DNA of 64,000 nucleotides from Comamonas odontotermitis (GCF_020080045.1 NZ_CP083451.1:1674001-1738000); one strand, 5' to 3'; counted from the first letter of the stretch, positions 27,425 to 35,858 are shown. Program-made: numbers and translations. The notes: generated by a model from the letters alone, not told the origin.

Positions 27425-28042
27425 TTAGTCTGCCCGCCCGCTTTTGTTGAAAATAATCATTGAATGGCATTGATCAGACGAGTCGACATTTATGGTTAAT
27501 ATTGGGCTGACTCGGCCATTAATGGCGAAATGTGGAGTATGTTCATCTTCTGGAATATATAGACACATAGGCACTCCATCTAGTATTTTTCGAGCGATAA
27601 GGACTCCTCGTTGGTCTGCAGGGAGAGTTGCGATATAAGAGTCCAGCCCATTGTTATTACTTCCTGTCATGTCTTGTTTTGAACGATTTTGTCTCTTTTG
27701 TTGATTGTTGAGCTGTTGTTGTCTCTGGATAAGTTCCTGCTGCTGATGCATTTGCATGTACTGCTGATTCTGGACCGCACGTTGCTGGGCCTCTTGCTGA
27801 CCACGCGAGAAAGCTCCGAAATCCAGTCCCCCGGTAGATGACGATACCAAAGATGATCTGAAGGTGCTGCACTGAGCACTGCCGAAGATGTCTTGGTTGC
27901 AGTCGACTGTCGAAATGGATTGTGCAAAAGCCATATGCACGCTGGCTATAAGCGGAAGCGACAGGATGAGGTATGAGGCATGTCTTAGTAGGATCCATCG
28001 GGAGCAGTCGACATGTTTGAGCTTTTGACAATGTAGAGACAT
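27425..28042 (-). CDS. Secreted Gln-rich protein, unknown
   Basis: 205 aa. A long n-region and hydrophobic core (ASYLILSLPLIASVHMAFAQ) indicate export. Residues 83-120 are strongly Gln-rich (QQEAQQRAVQNQQYMQMHQQ), likely coiled coil. The C-terminal globular part (about 130-205) has two Cys (MCLYIP, QCHSMI). Divergent from a small XRE gene 72 bp away. Function unknown; possibly a cell-envelope protein of the element. Confidence 0.65.
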   Translation of the reverse strand: MSLHCQKLKHVDCSRWILLRHASYLILSLPLIASVHMAFAQSISTVDCNQDIFGSAQCSTFRSSLVSSSTGGLDFGAFSRGQQEAQQRAVQNQQYMQMHQQQELIQRQQQLNNQQKRQNRSKQDMTGSNNNGLDSYIATLPADQRGVLIARKILDGVPMCLYIPEDEHTPHFAINGRVSPILTINVDSSDQCHSMIIFNKSGRAD

Positions 28043-28114
28043 TTGTTCCTCTGAGATTTATTCGATTTTCGCATACTTCTGTGAAGAATGGAAGCTTATG
28101 GGCTTTAGGTGCCC

Positions 28115-28363
28115 ATGCAAAAGACTCTTTACACCCGTGAATACCAGCAGATGCTGAAATTGCTTCAAGCAAGACGAGCCTTAGCCAAGGTCAGCCAAGT
28201 AGAGCTCGCGCGTCGGCTGGATTGGAGTCAAGCTGACATCAGTAAGTGTGAGACTGGTGTTCGTAGGCTTGACCTAGTTGAGCTCAAGCTTTGGCTGGAA
28301 GCCCTAGGAGGAGACTTAGCCGGATTTGTTGAAGAGCTCTATGGTGAGCCACGTGAGATTTAG
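28115..28363 (+). CDS. Small XRE-family DNA-binding protein
   Basis: 82-84 aa Cro/C1-type helix-turn-helix: RRALAKVSQVELARRLDWSQ then ADISKCETGVRRLD, the classic five-helix layout with nothing added. ATG at 28115 is used; a GTG six bases upstream is possible. It could be the control protein for the secreted genes it diverges from or for the restriction-like cassette to the right; the sequence does not decide. Confidence 0.8.
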   Translation: MQKTLYTREYQQMLKLLQARRALAKVSQVELARRLDWSQADISKCETGVRRLDLVELKLWLEALGGDLAGFVEELYGEPREI

Positions 28364-28813
28364 GCGCCCGCTAGCCCTCTCGATCAAGTATAAACTTATA
28401 TCGCGGAGTCTTAGAGCACCTTTTTTATTGATTTCTATATGAACTGCCCAGCAAAAGGGGGGCATGGATCACTAATGTATAGAAATATATGGCCGTCAAA
28501 AAGACCTTTGTACGGCTGTAAATGAAGAATCAAGGGATTGCTCACGAATCACCTATTTTCACTATTCGCAACAGCCCCGATTCAGCTCATCTATTTATAA
28601 AAATCAAATGCTCATTACACTGACAATAGATCTTGTTGTCTGTAATAAGGGCTATGCTTAACTAATTCAATGCAATTGCTGCGAGAATTCAGTTCTGTCG
28701 GTAATAGAAATTTCGACTAAATAGTGAATTTCATACGGAATCTATACACAAACTATTTAATTGGTCTGATACTAATTTCTGCTAGTGCTATCAAATTGGA
28801 AGCTGTGAAGAAA
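28364..28813. other. AT-rich intergenic region
   Basis: No convincing gene. A 78-aa minus-strand frame (28753-28989) overlaps the end of the next gene in another frame and is treated as spurious. Confidence 0.55.
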
Positions 28814-29524
28814 TTATTGTGAATTTCTCTGCCATTCGGTGGCCCACATGGAGTGCAGTATTGATTTGCTCCTCGTAGAAAATCCCGCAATAAACTTTCT
28901 ATAGTATGAAGAGTAACAAAATTGTTGTGCAGTAGAAACTGCAAAATTCCAATTTTGATCTTCCCGAAGATCTTGCCACTGCTCTTCATAAAAATTAGCT
29001 GCCATCACTTCGCACATCAAAACTAAGTCCATTGGCGGATGACACCAACGAGGTACTTTCAGCGGATGATCTAATTCACGATAACCTGCATTATGTCCTC
29101 CGTATTGCAAATGTACTAGAGGTCCAGGCTGTGTTACGTTATTTGTAGTGTTGGCCCAATCAAGATGCCAACGAGCAATCGGTTTTTGCTCTTTGTTATC
29201 GATCTCAATAGCAATATCTAGCGCTCTGAATGGTGGATGCGAGAAGTCATCCTGTACTACGCTAATTCCTGGACATGTAATGCGTGGATTAATACTGTCC
29301 CCATTCTTATCATATGTCTCACGGAAGACTATTGGATTATCTCTGTCAATAAAAATTTTCCAAGACGTTGATTTTTTTTCGACCTTAAGTCTACGTCCTT
29401 CTTCTAATAAGACGCTATACCCGGAATCAGTAAGGATTTCAAATTCGAAAAGCTTACTGGCGGCAGTTTCAATAGTCTCTCCAATTTCGCCGGCTTCATA
29501 AATTTTTTCAGGAATGTGAATCAT
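28814..29524 (-). CDS. Unknown protein, last gene of the kinase-methyltransferase cassette
   Basis: 236 aa from the ATG at 29524, which has an AGAG site; an upstream ATG at 29557 would overlap the receiver-like gene by 20 bp and lacks one. Distinct features are HWHLDW-like RWHLDWANT, the segment GPLVHLQYGGHN, and DHPLKVPRWCHPPMDLVLM near residue 160, followed by a helical C-terminus. His/Trp/Asp-rich motifs look conserved-enzyme-like, but no known nuclease or transferase signature (no PD-ExK, HNH, PLD or GIY-YIG) is evident. Effector or target-recognition subunit is possible by position only. Confidence 0.7.
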   Translation of the reverse strand: MIHIPEKIYEAGEIGETIETAASKLFEFEILTDSGYSVLLEEGRRLKVEKKSTSWKIFIDRDNPIVFRETYDKNGDSINPRITCPGISVVQDDFSHPPFRALDIAIEIDNKEQKPIARWHLDWANTTNNVTQPGPLVHLQYGGHNAGYRELDHPLKVPRWCHPPMDLVLMCEVMAANFYEEQWQDLREDQNWNFAVSTAQQFCYSSYYRKFIAGFSTRSKSILHSMWATEWQRNSQ

Positions 29525-29537
29525 ACCATTTCTCTGC

Positions 29538-30650
29538 TTATTCTGGCTCTTTCTCATCGCGATTTTTGTGCTTTACCTGCGATGCAATTATTTTGTCTAT
29601 ATCATCGACCTCTAGCTTTTTTAGGAGATTTTTATCTGTCTGAACACAATCCCAACAAATACGCTTTCTCTGTGCGAAACGAGGGGTGTTAGGATCGAAT
29701 GCAGAAACGGAGTGCCTAATCTCGGTAGGAAATGAGCAGCATGCGCAAGCAAACGCAAATTTTTCTCTGGATGATTTATTCCAACGTGATTCTGCGGGTT
29801 TGACTAGTGCTCCCATTTTATCGTTGATTATATTTGCACGCTCCTCTCCAGACATGGTTGTTGGCCTTCTTCCAAAGACTTCTTCTGCCATCAAATTAAA
29901 GCGATGAGCCCACCATCTGCGCCAGCCTGCACTAAAAACTCCATTATAAAGAACACCTTTTTTCTTTAAAAATGAAACTACTGGTTCTATGTCTTTGACA
30001 CCGAGTCGTGCAGCGATATCTTCATCAGAAAATAAAATACCCGGGCGGTCAATTAAGTTTCTAAAAATAAAACTAGCAACTAGATGAGGTGCGCCAGCAT
30101 TAGATAATCCGAGTCTAATTTCTTGGTTTTCAATAATCTCACGTTCATTGTTTTCTAACGAAAACAATGAAAATCGACTTGAGTCTATATTCCAATTGGT
30201 TTTTATTAGTTTGTACCCAATGCAAATATCTAATAATTGGTTGGATATTGCTTGAGTGTTCTCGATTGCGAATTCTTTTCCATATGTTCTATCAAATAGA
30301 TCATGTGCTGTACTATCTGGATAATAGTATTTTTCAAATTTATTTTCAGCTGAAACTAGTACAATTGGAAAATCTAAATTGGGCTGATTAATTGCCTTGT
30401 CACGAAGTAGTTGTGCCAAGCCGCTGCCTAAGTACGAATGCTGAGGGTCTAGAGCATCAGGATTTTCATCAAGACGAAAATCAAGTAATACTAAATCAAT
30501 TTTATTGCCAAATATCCAATCAACTAATTCTGTTGCACGAGTAACTTGCTTGTATTCAATTGAAATGCCATTCTTTCCAGGTGTTGAAAGCAATTCCGCA
30601 TATTGAGCAGCCTCAACCGTATCATCAATAAATACACCCTTAAAAGTCAT
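29538..30650 (-). CDS. Receiver-like protein with C-terminal cysteine cluster
   Basis: 370 aa. Residues 1-130 look like a response-regulator receiver: acidic pair Asp9-Asp10 (VFIDDT), phosphoacceptor candidate Asp57 (LVLLDFRLDE), Ser100 (IVLVSAE) and a possible Lys125. An insertion of about 10 residues follows the phospho-site. The middle is helical and contains SDEDIAARLGVKDIEPVVSF, a winged-helix-like stretch. The C-terminus holds CACC and CWDC pairs, a likely zinc-binding four-Cys module. There is no standard DNA-binding output domain. The start overlaps the kinase stop by ATGA, so a kinase-receiver pair is likely. Confidence 0.8.
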   Translation of the reverse strand: MTFKGVFIDDTVEAAQYAELLSTPGKNGISIEYKQVTRATELVDWIFGNKIDLVLLDFRLDENPDALDPQHSYLGSGLAQLLRDKAINQPNLDFPIVLVSAENKFEKYYYPDSTAHDLFDRTYGKEFAIENTQAISNQLLDICIGYKLIKTNWNIDSSRFSLFSLENNEREIIENQEIRLGLSNAGAPHLVASFIFRNLIDRPGILFSDEDIAARLGVKDIEPVVSFLKKKGVLYNGVFSAGWRRWWAHRFNLMAEEVFGRRPTTMSGEERANIINDKMGALVKPAESRWNKSSREKFAFACACCSFPTEIRHSVSAFDPNTPRFAQRKRICWDCVQTDKNLLKKLEVDDIDKIIASQVKHKNRDEKEPE

Positions 30651-32938
30651 TTTTCAGCCTTTTTATGAGAAGATGGGAGTCTTAACTCAATATTGCATGA
30701 GTAGTCATGGTCTGGAATACCAACCGTCACTGATCCTCCATAACTATTTGCGATATCGCTAACTATCTTAAGGCCAAGTCCAGTACCTGGTCCTGCTAGT
30801 CCATCACTGTCGGTCTCAGTAGTGGTCGTAAAAAATGCGTCAAATATTTTTTCTCGAATTTCTTTAGAAATACCGGTGCCATTATCTTGAAATGATAAAA
30901 GAATATTCTCACCATCCTCTTCGATATAAATCTTTATACGCCTTAGATTCACTTTGGCAGACTTCATTGATTTAACAGAATTAGTTAGAAAGTTCAGTAA
31001 TATCGAGTCAAGTTCACTTGAGTGCATTTCTGTTGTTCTCAATTCCGCTCTTTGAATTGAGAAGTCTACGCTAATTTTTTGGCGTTCTAGATATTTACTA
31101 AATTGCTCAAGAAAGCGTTCGATTGCACCTTTTACCGAGAGGGTTCGCAATTCTCTGCTTTCATTACTTGTCATTAATCCAGAGACATATGCTCCAAGGT
31201 CAAACATACGATTGGTAGCAACACTAAGTGTTTGAGTAATCTCCTGAATTTTTTTCTTTTGACTCGATTCATCTAGTATATCTACATGCCGTTGTAGTAC
31301 TAATACGTTTGCAGCAACTGAGCTTCTCATCCCTTTGATTTCGTGACCAAACATTGAAACTGATAATCCAAGAGATGCCAAAATACGAAGCATTTCTTCA
31401 TATTGGAGGGACTCTGTTTGCTTCTGTTCAACATTATTCTCCCACTCTAGTATTTTCTCTTTGGCTTTGCTAAATGCGCTCTCATAAAATTTATGAGAAG
31501 AATACTGTGCGGAATTGGCATTTGCTTCTTCTTCGACAATGCCTGCGAATTCTTCCAGAACTTCCGATGGCTTTTTTAACCGTGTGGTAGAGGTAAAATC
31601 TCGCTGACTAGCAGTTTGTTTGCGGCCTCTCAGTGCCGCGACTCGCAAAATCGCCCATTCTATGCTCCCTCGTATAAATTTTCTTAATTCTTCGAATGCC
31701 TCGTTTTCTATCAAACCTTCTCTACTGCTGGTTTCCTCGAATAACGGATTATCTTCTAAGGATAATGCTACTTGGCCAAAGAAGTTTATATTATTAGCTG
31801 GAACAAGTAAGGTTCTACGACTCGTGTCGGCGTCAAGTTTTAGCCAATCGTCAGTACGTTCCCCATAAGGGGATACTCGAAATCCATTTCGATATATTCT
31901 AATTCCACCATACTCGCGGCCCATTTCCTGAACGACATTTCTTTTGAGTCCTGATAGAGCATCTGGACTGAAAATAAAATAGTAGGTTTTAAATGAAAGT
32001 GTTCCTGTTAGCAAAAATTCTGAATCTAGGGTCAATGATTCTTTTAAGTTTAGCTTCTTTGAAGTAACATAAGCTACAGCCTTACCAGACGAGTCAATTT
32101 CACCGCTAATCTCGGCAATAGCATGATCCAAAAAATCAGAACCAATTGCAATGGAGGTTTTTTTGTTTCTGCTTGAAATTCCATTTATTTGAACCTCAAA
32201 CCCAGGGTCTTCAACAGGTGCTTGTTCGTCAATGGATTCGATCTTCTTAATTCCAAAAGGAGGCTGCAATAAAAGAACCGTTCGCCAAACACGAGATATG
32301 CTGGCCTCAGACCATCTTTCTCGCAGTTCTTTAATAGTAAGTTTTGTCCTGTGCCGCTCAATCGGTTTAGTGTATGTGGTGACAACGCTAAAAACGTCAT
32401 TCAAGTTCTTTCCCGAATGGAATTCACGATCCCAGTCAAATAGAACTCTAATTCCTGATGCGCTCCCTGCAATTTCTGTCTCAAGCTCAAGATATTTTCC
32501 TAAGCGTTGTACGGCAAAACGGCCGATTCCTTTTCGACCTGCTCTGACTCTGGCATATCGAGGAGATACTGGGTGATTTTGCTTATTAGCTGTAGACAAG
32601 CGCATCCATGTATCGCGAACTGTATCTAGTGACATTCCATCACCATCGTCTTCGATTATTAATGTTCCATTTGGTCGGTCATAATTCTCGAAAAATACAT
32701 TAACTGTTGTTGAGTCGGCATCATATGCGTTTTTTATGAGTTCAGCCAAAGCGGTCTCTTGCCTTGCGACTAGTTCTAATCCTAAGCGTTTAATATGGCC
32801 TGCATCAACACTAAAACGAACATTTTCTGTTCCTGAGTCAACTTGTTCTCTGGTTAATTTTTCTATGAGATGCCAGTCGGGATCTGTTTTAGCTAATTCT
32901 CTAGAGATTTTTTCTCGCAGAATACTAGTTTCACGCAT
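30647..32938 (-). CDS. Dual-GHKL protein: Hsp90/MutL-type ATPase fused to a histidine kinase core
   Basis: 763 aa, no membrane helices. The N-terminal GHKL ATPase has ELIKNAYDA (66-74, Glu66/Asn70), EDDGDGM (96-102) and GRKGIGRFA (134-142), the Hsp90/MutL/MORC pattern. A middle domain follows to about 440 and a coiled coil at 455-515. The C-terminal kinase has H-box MFGHEIKGM (His532), N-box NFLTNSVKSM, QDNGTG (684-689) and GPGTGLGLKIV (717-727). Both ATPase sites look intact. It is coupled to the receiver gene and follows the methyltransferase gene by 52 bp. Probably a cytoplasmic sensor that signals to the receiver protein (inference). Confidence 0.88.
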   Translation of the reverse strand: MRETSILREKISRELAKTDPDWHLIEKLTREQVDSGTENVRFSVDAGHIKRLGLELVARQETALAELIKNAYDADSTTVNVFFENYDRPNGTLIIEDDGDGMSLDTVRDTWMRLSTANKQNHPVSPRYARVRAGRKGIGRFAVQRLGKYLELETEIAGSASGIRVLFDWDREFHSGKNLNDVFSVVTTYTKPIERHRTKLTIKELRERWSEASISRVWRTVLLLQPPFGIKKIESIDEQAPVEDPGFEVQINGISSRNKKTSIAIGSDFLDHAIAEISGEIDSSGKAVAYVTSKKLNLKESLTLDSEFLLTGTLSFKTYYFIFSPDALSGLKRNVVQEMGREYGGIRIYRNGFRVSPYGERTDDWLKLDADTSRRTLLVPANNINFFGQVALSLEDNPLFEETSSREGLIENEAFEELRKFIRGSIEWAILRVAALRGRKQTASQRDFTSTTRLKKPSEVLEEFAGIVEEEANANSAQYSSHKFYESAFSKAKEKILEWENNVEQKQTESLQYEEMLRILASLGLSVSMFGHEIKGMRSSVAANVLVLQRHVDILDESSQKKKIQEITQTLSVATNRMFDLGAYVSGLMTSNESRELRTLSVKGAIERFLEQFSKYLERQKISVDFSIQRAELRTTEMHSSELDSILLNFLTNSVKSMKSAKVNLRRIKIYIEEDGENILLSFQDNGTGISKEIREKIFDAFFTTTTETDSDGLAGPGTGLGLKIVSDIANSYGGSVTVGIPDHDYSCNIELRLPSSHKKAEK

Positions 32939-32990
32939 ATTTTCACCCGTTAACTATTAAGAGAATCGCTGGTTTATAGTTGTACTTGGC

Positions 32991-34685
32991 TCAACTATGG
33001 CGACGACTTCGGATTAACTTCAAACCTGAGCGCAATGCCGGGAGATACGTCGCAATTTCATGTCCTTTGAACAAAAAATCATCTGCAGCATGACGAGCTC
33101 CTTCAAAGTCTAATTGGCGTAGTTTTTCATCTATATCAAAAAACGCATTATTGATTTCCTTTTTGTTACGATTGGTAGGCATATAGATGGTAAGTTTCAT
33201 GCCGCCCGATGGTTCTAACTTTAGTGCTCCTGATCCTCGAGGATGACCATGAATTTCGCCAGCTAGCTGAGATAACGTTGTATAAATGGAAATTGTCGCC
33301 AATTTCATCTGTATAGTAGTCGTCTCTTTCTTGAAAAAAACTCTATATACAGAATTTGTTGCATTTACTCTGGCTGTATTTAATACAATCCGAGGTCCTT
33401 GATCTGCCATAAATATAAAAAATGCATCAGGGGTTTTATTTTTTTCTAAGAACTGATGCCAAATTGATCGTCTCTTAAATGTGGAGTTATCTTCTCTCTC
33501 GGCGAGAGGATAGCTATTTAAATAATGCAGCAACTGCTTTTGTAAAGGTGATTTCGGGGTGCAAAGAGCCAAACAACGAACTTCGTTCTTTATATGCAAT
33601 TCACAATCACTTTCCATTAAAGTTAATCCGCGAACATATTGACTGCGAGGTAGGATATAACGCAAATACTTTTTTGATATATCGTGAGTCTTCCAGTCGG
33701 AATTATTTTTTACAAAGAATTTTGTGTTTCCTGTTACTAATCCAATTCGAAGCTCTGCTATATCGGAAATTGTTTTCATTTCTGGCATTTTTTTTATTTT
33801 TTCGTACAATGCCCCTACCTCAGCTGGTACTAAGCCATGACCCGGAAATGCTTCATTGGCGCCTAATCCTTGATTTTTCCAATCTTCAATTAAATTTTTA
33901 AGTCCTTCAATTCCGTCGACGTAGCTAACTCTAAATTTTGATGGCTTTTTATTTTCTCCAAAACCTTCTGCTAGTAACACAACAGTAGTCTCTTCCGTTC
34001 CTTCGCTAATGAATAGCCGCTCGGATAAGGCAAAAGCACCCACATGTTTAAATGAATTTTGAATTAATTCGCGGATGGAAGATGCATAGTCTGTATATAA
34101 AAAGCTTCCGGGTAAAACTAAGGCAAGCCTTCCGCCTGTTTTTATAAACTTGAGTGTATGCAGCACAAAATATGCCCAAAGATTAGCTCTTCCATGTATA
34201 TGAAATTCAGATTCGCGTGTATTAGCCTTTAATATTTCTCGTTGTTTTGGAGGGAAGTTGCTGTGACGTATATATGGTGGGTTTCCAATGACCGCATCCA
34301 CTTTGCCGCCAGGAATTTTTTCTGGGGTGAAATCGAGGAAATCTTGTTGAAAGAAATGACCTGGAATTTTTTGAGGATTAATGCGTTTTTCTAAATAATG
34401 AAATGCCATTGGATCAATATCACACCCGAATAGATTACGCTCAGGGGAATCATGTCCAAGCTCTGAAAGTCTTGAGATTGCGGCCTCTAAAAATGTACAT
34501 CCTCCAAAGCAGGGCTCAAGCACTTGATCGTTAACAGAGCGAATACTCCACTTTGAGAGCGCATTCGAAACTTCTAGTGGGGTATAGAATGCACCTATCT
34601 TTTTTCGATGTGAGATATCATGCGATTGCAAAGAAATAGTTGTTAGGTCTTTTGAGCGATGTGTATTTTTGGTAAACGAGCTCAT
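32991..34685 (-). CDS. N6-adenine DNA methyltransferase (Eco57I/TaqI-like class)
   Basis: 564 aa. Motif X GAFYTP (31-36), motif I VLEPCFGGCTF (55-65, with EPCFGG in place of the usual DPxxGxG), acidic motif II CDIDP (88-92) and catalytic motif IV NPPY (135-138) identify a gamma-type adenine methyltransferase. Residues from about 300 onward, including LRYILPRSQYVRG, are the target-recognition part. No N- or C-terminal nuclease motif is visible, so it is not an obvious type IIG enzyme. First substantial gene of the minus-strand cassette. AT-rich codon usage indicates transfer from another background. Confidence 0.9.
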   Translation of the reverse strand: MSSFTKNTHRSKDLTTISLQSHDISHRKKIGAFYTPLEVSNALSKWSIRSVNDQVLEPCFGGCTFLEAAISRLSELGHDSPERNLFGCDIDPMAFHYLEKRINPQKIPGHFFQQDFLDFTPEKIPGGKVDAVIGNPPYIRHSNFPPKQREILKANTRESEFHIHGRANLWAYFVLHTLKFIKTGGRLALVLPGSFLYTDYASSIRELIQNSFKHVGAFALSERLFISEGTEETTVVLLAEGFGENKKPSKFRVSYVDGIEGLKNLIEDWKNQGLGANEAFPGHGLVPAEVGALYEKIKKMPEMKTISDIAELRIGLVTGNTKFFVKNNSDWKTHDISKKYLRYILPRSQYVRGLTLMESDCELHIKNEVRCLALCTPKSPLQKQLLHYLNSYPLAEREDNSTFKRRSIWHQFLEKNKTPDAFFIFMADQGPRIVLNTARVNATNSVYRVFFKKETTTIQMKLATISIYTTLSQLAGEIHGHPRGSGALKLEPSGGMKLTIYMPTNRNKKEINNAFFDIDEKLRQLDFEGARHAADDFLFKGHEIATYLPALRSGLKLIRSRRHS

Positions 34686-34828
34686 TATTTATGAGTCTCC
34701 TTATTCGGTTTAACGTATCGCCACAGCAGTGTCTCAGTGCTATCTTCAAATAAAAATACCTTCAGTCCATTATCTTTGGATAAATCTAGGGTTTTTCTAA
34801 AATTAAGGTCGAGAGCAGTGCGTCGCAT
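34685..34828 (-). CDS. Small ORF preceding the methyltransferase gene
   Basis: 47 aa from an ATG at 34828 (RRTALDLNFRKTLDLSKDNG follows the Met) with its stop touching the methyltransferase start. A GTG further up at 34924 would include a palindrome and is less likely. No homology recognised. It may be a genuine short leader or control protein, or the 3' remnant of a longer gene cut by the neighbouring repeat element. Confidence 0.4.
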   Translation of the reverse strand: MRRTALDLNFRKTLDLSKDNGLKVFLFEDSTETLLWRYVKPNKETHK

Positions 34829-34903
34829 TTTTGTATGTTCACACTCCGAAGAATTCTTCAGAAAATATTTTTTGCTTACAAATTGGTATTTGCGAATACA
34901 GGT

Positions 34904-34923
34904 TGTATGCTTGTCAGCATACA
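34904..34923. promoter_or_regulatory. Perfect palindrome upstream of the cassette operon
   Basis: TGTATGCT-TGTC-AGCATACA: 8-bp perfect arms with a 4-bp spacer, between the small ORF and the 186-bp repeat element. Position and symmetry fit an operator for a controller protein of the methyltransferase-kinase operon. Confidence 0.5.
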
Positions 34924-34926
34924 CTA

Positions 34927-35112
34927 AGAGCTGCTAACACAACCCAGCAAATCGAAGATTTGCGGTTGAGGCGCGGCGCCGTGTCGGGCCGGCCGCGTAG
35001 GGCGAATCCGCATGCGGTACAAATGTACGACAAGGCTGGGTGTCCCCGGCTCGGCACCCCGGCTAGACGCCCGACGAGGCAATGACATATCAAGGGTTGT
35101 GTTAGCGGCTCT
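34927..35112. repeat. 186-bp GC-rich self-complementary element with terminal inverted repeats
   Basis: 19-bp termini AGAGCTGCTAACACAACCC and its complement-matching GGGTTGTGTTAGCGGCTCT (one mismatch). Inside are further perfect hairpins: GCAAATC-GAA-GATTTGC (34947-34963), CCGCATGCGG (35008-35017) and GTAC-AAAT-GTAC (35017-35028). The GC content contrasts with the AT-rich cargo on its left. Options are a miniature inverted-repeat transposable element or a structured RNA gene. No open frame of note inside. Confidence 0.65.
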
Positions 35113-35767
35113 AAAAGTCGTGCGCTGGATGAATCCTATCAGCCCAAGACAAGCAGATATGCCTGATCAACATTCGAGATGTGCTCGCGTATCCTTGCTA
35201 CCTTGCTACCTTGCTACCTTGCTACCTTGCCGTCTGATGATCTGCTGCAAGCGTAGTAAAGTGCAGGCTATTTGAAGTCAAGCGGCTTCAGTGCGTGGGT
35301 AGTGTTACTTCGACTTTGGCAAAAGCAACCATTGAGATCGCAAAGGGAGAATGGCAGTTAAGTGGCAGGGTGTATAGCGAAACTTCAGACGGAGGCTTCG
35401 CTATGCCTAGTATTGCCATCTATGGTCATTGGCCTGCCAAAATTTGTTGGCATGCTTTCAATCTGGAGCAGAGCGCGTACCACTAGCGATCTATCAGGGT
35501 TAACCAAGATGGGGTGAAAGTGCTAGGTGCTCGCCGTTTCCGCAAGGTAGGGGGGGCGGATTGTTTTCTGTGCCTACTAGCTGCGTTGCACCCTCTAGCA
35601 ACGTACGAGCAGACGTTAGATTGAAGCTGAGGTCTTTCGGCGTAGCAGTCTAAGTTCAACGCAATGAAGCGTTGCTGCTAGCCATAAGTCAATCACTTTT
35701 GGGTTGGCATGATGTTAGGTATAAACATCAGCAATATCAACATAACCTGTTGATTTACCTGACATCC
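35113..35767. other. Intergenic tail of the element
   Basis: No convincing gene. A 63-aa GTG-start frame at 35295-35486 has unremarkable composition and no ribosome site. A short tandem repeat lies at 35193-35230. Confidence 0.5.
35193..35230. repeat. Tandem repeat of CCTTGCTA
   Basis: Four complete and one partial copy of the octamer CCTTGCTA. No spacers, so not a CRISPR; likely slippage-prone sequence near the element end. Confidence 0.85.

Positions 35768-35858
<91 letters not shown>

Noticed and set aside
28753..28989. 78-aa minus-strand gene
   Set aside because: Overlaps the 236-aa gene in another frame and has no ribosome site; the longer frame has better coding character.
30647..32938. 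Identification as the known Detocs two-component defence system
   Set aside because: Detocs kinases have TPR sensors and a phosphatase-type effector gene; the dual-GHKL layout and methyltransferase partner do not fit.
34927..35112. Integron attC site
   Set aside because: The ends lack the GTTRRRY/RYYYAAC core pattern and no integron integrase is near; continuous pairing of the ends differs from attC.
35193..35230. CRISPR array
   Set aside because: Octamer tandem repeat with no spacers.
35295..35486. 63-aa GTG-start gene in the element tail
   Set aside because: No ribosome site and no recognisable features.
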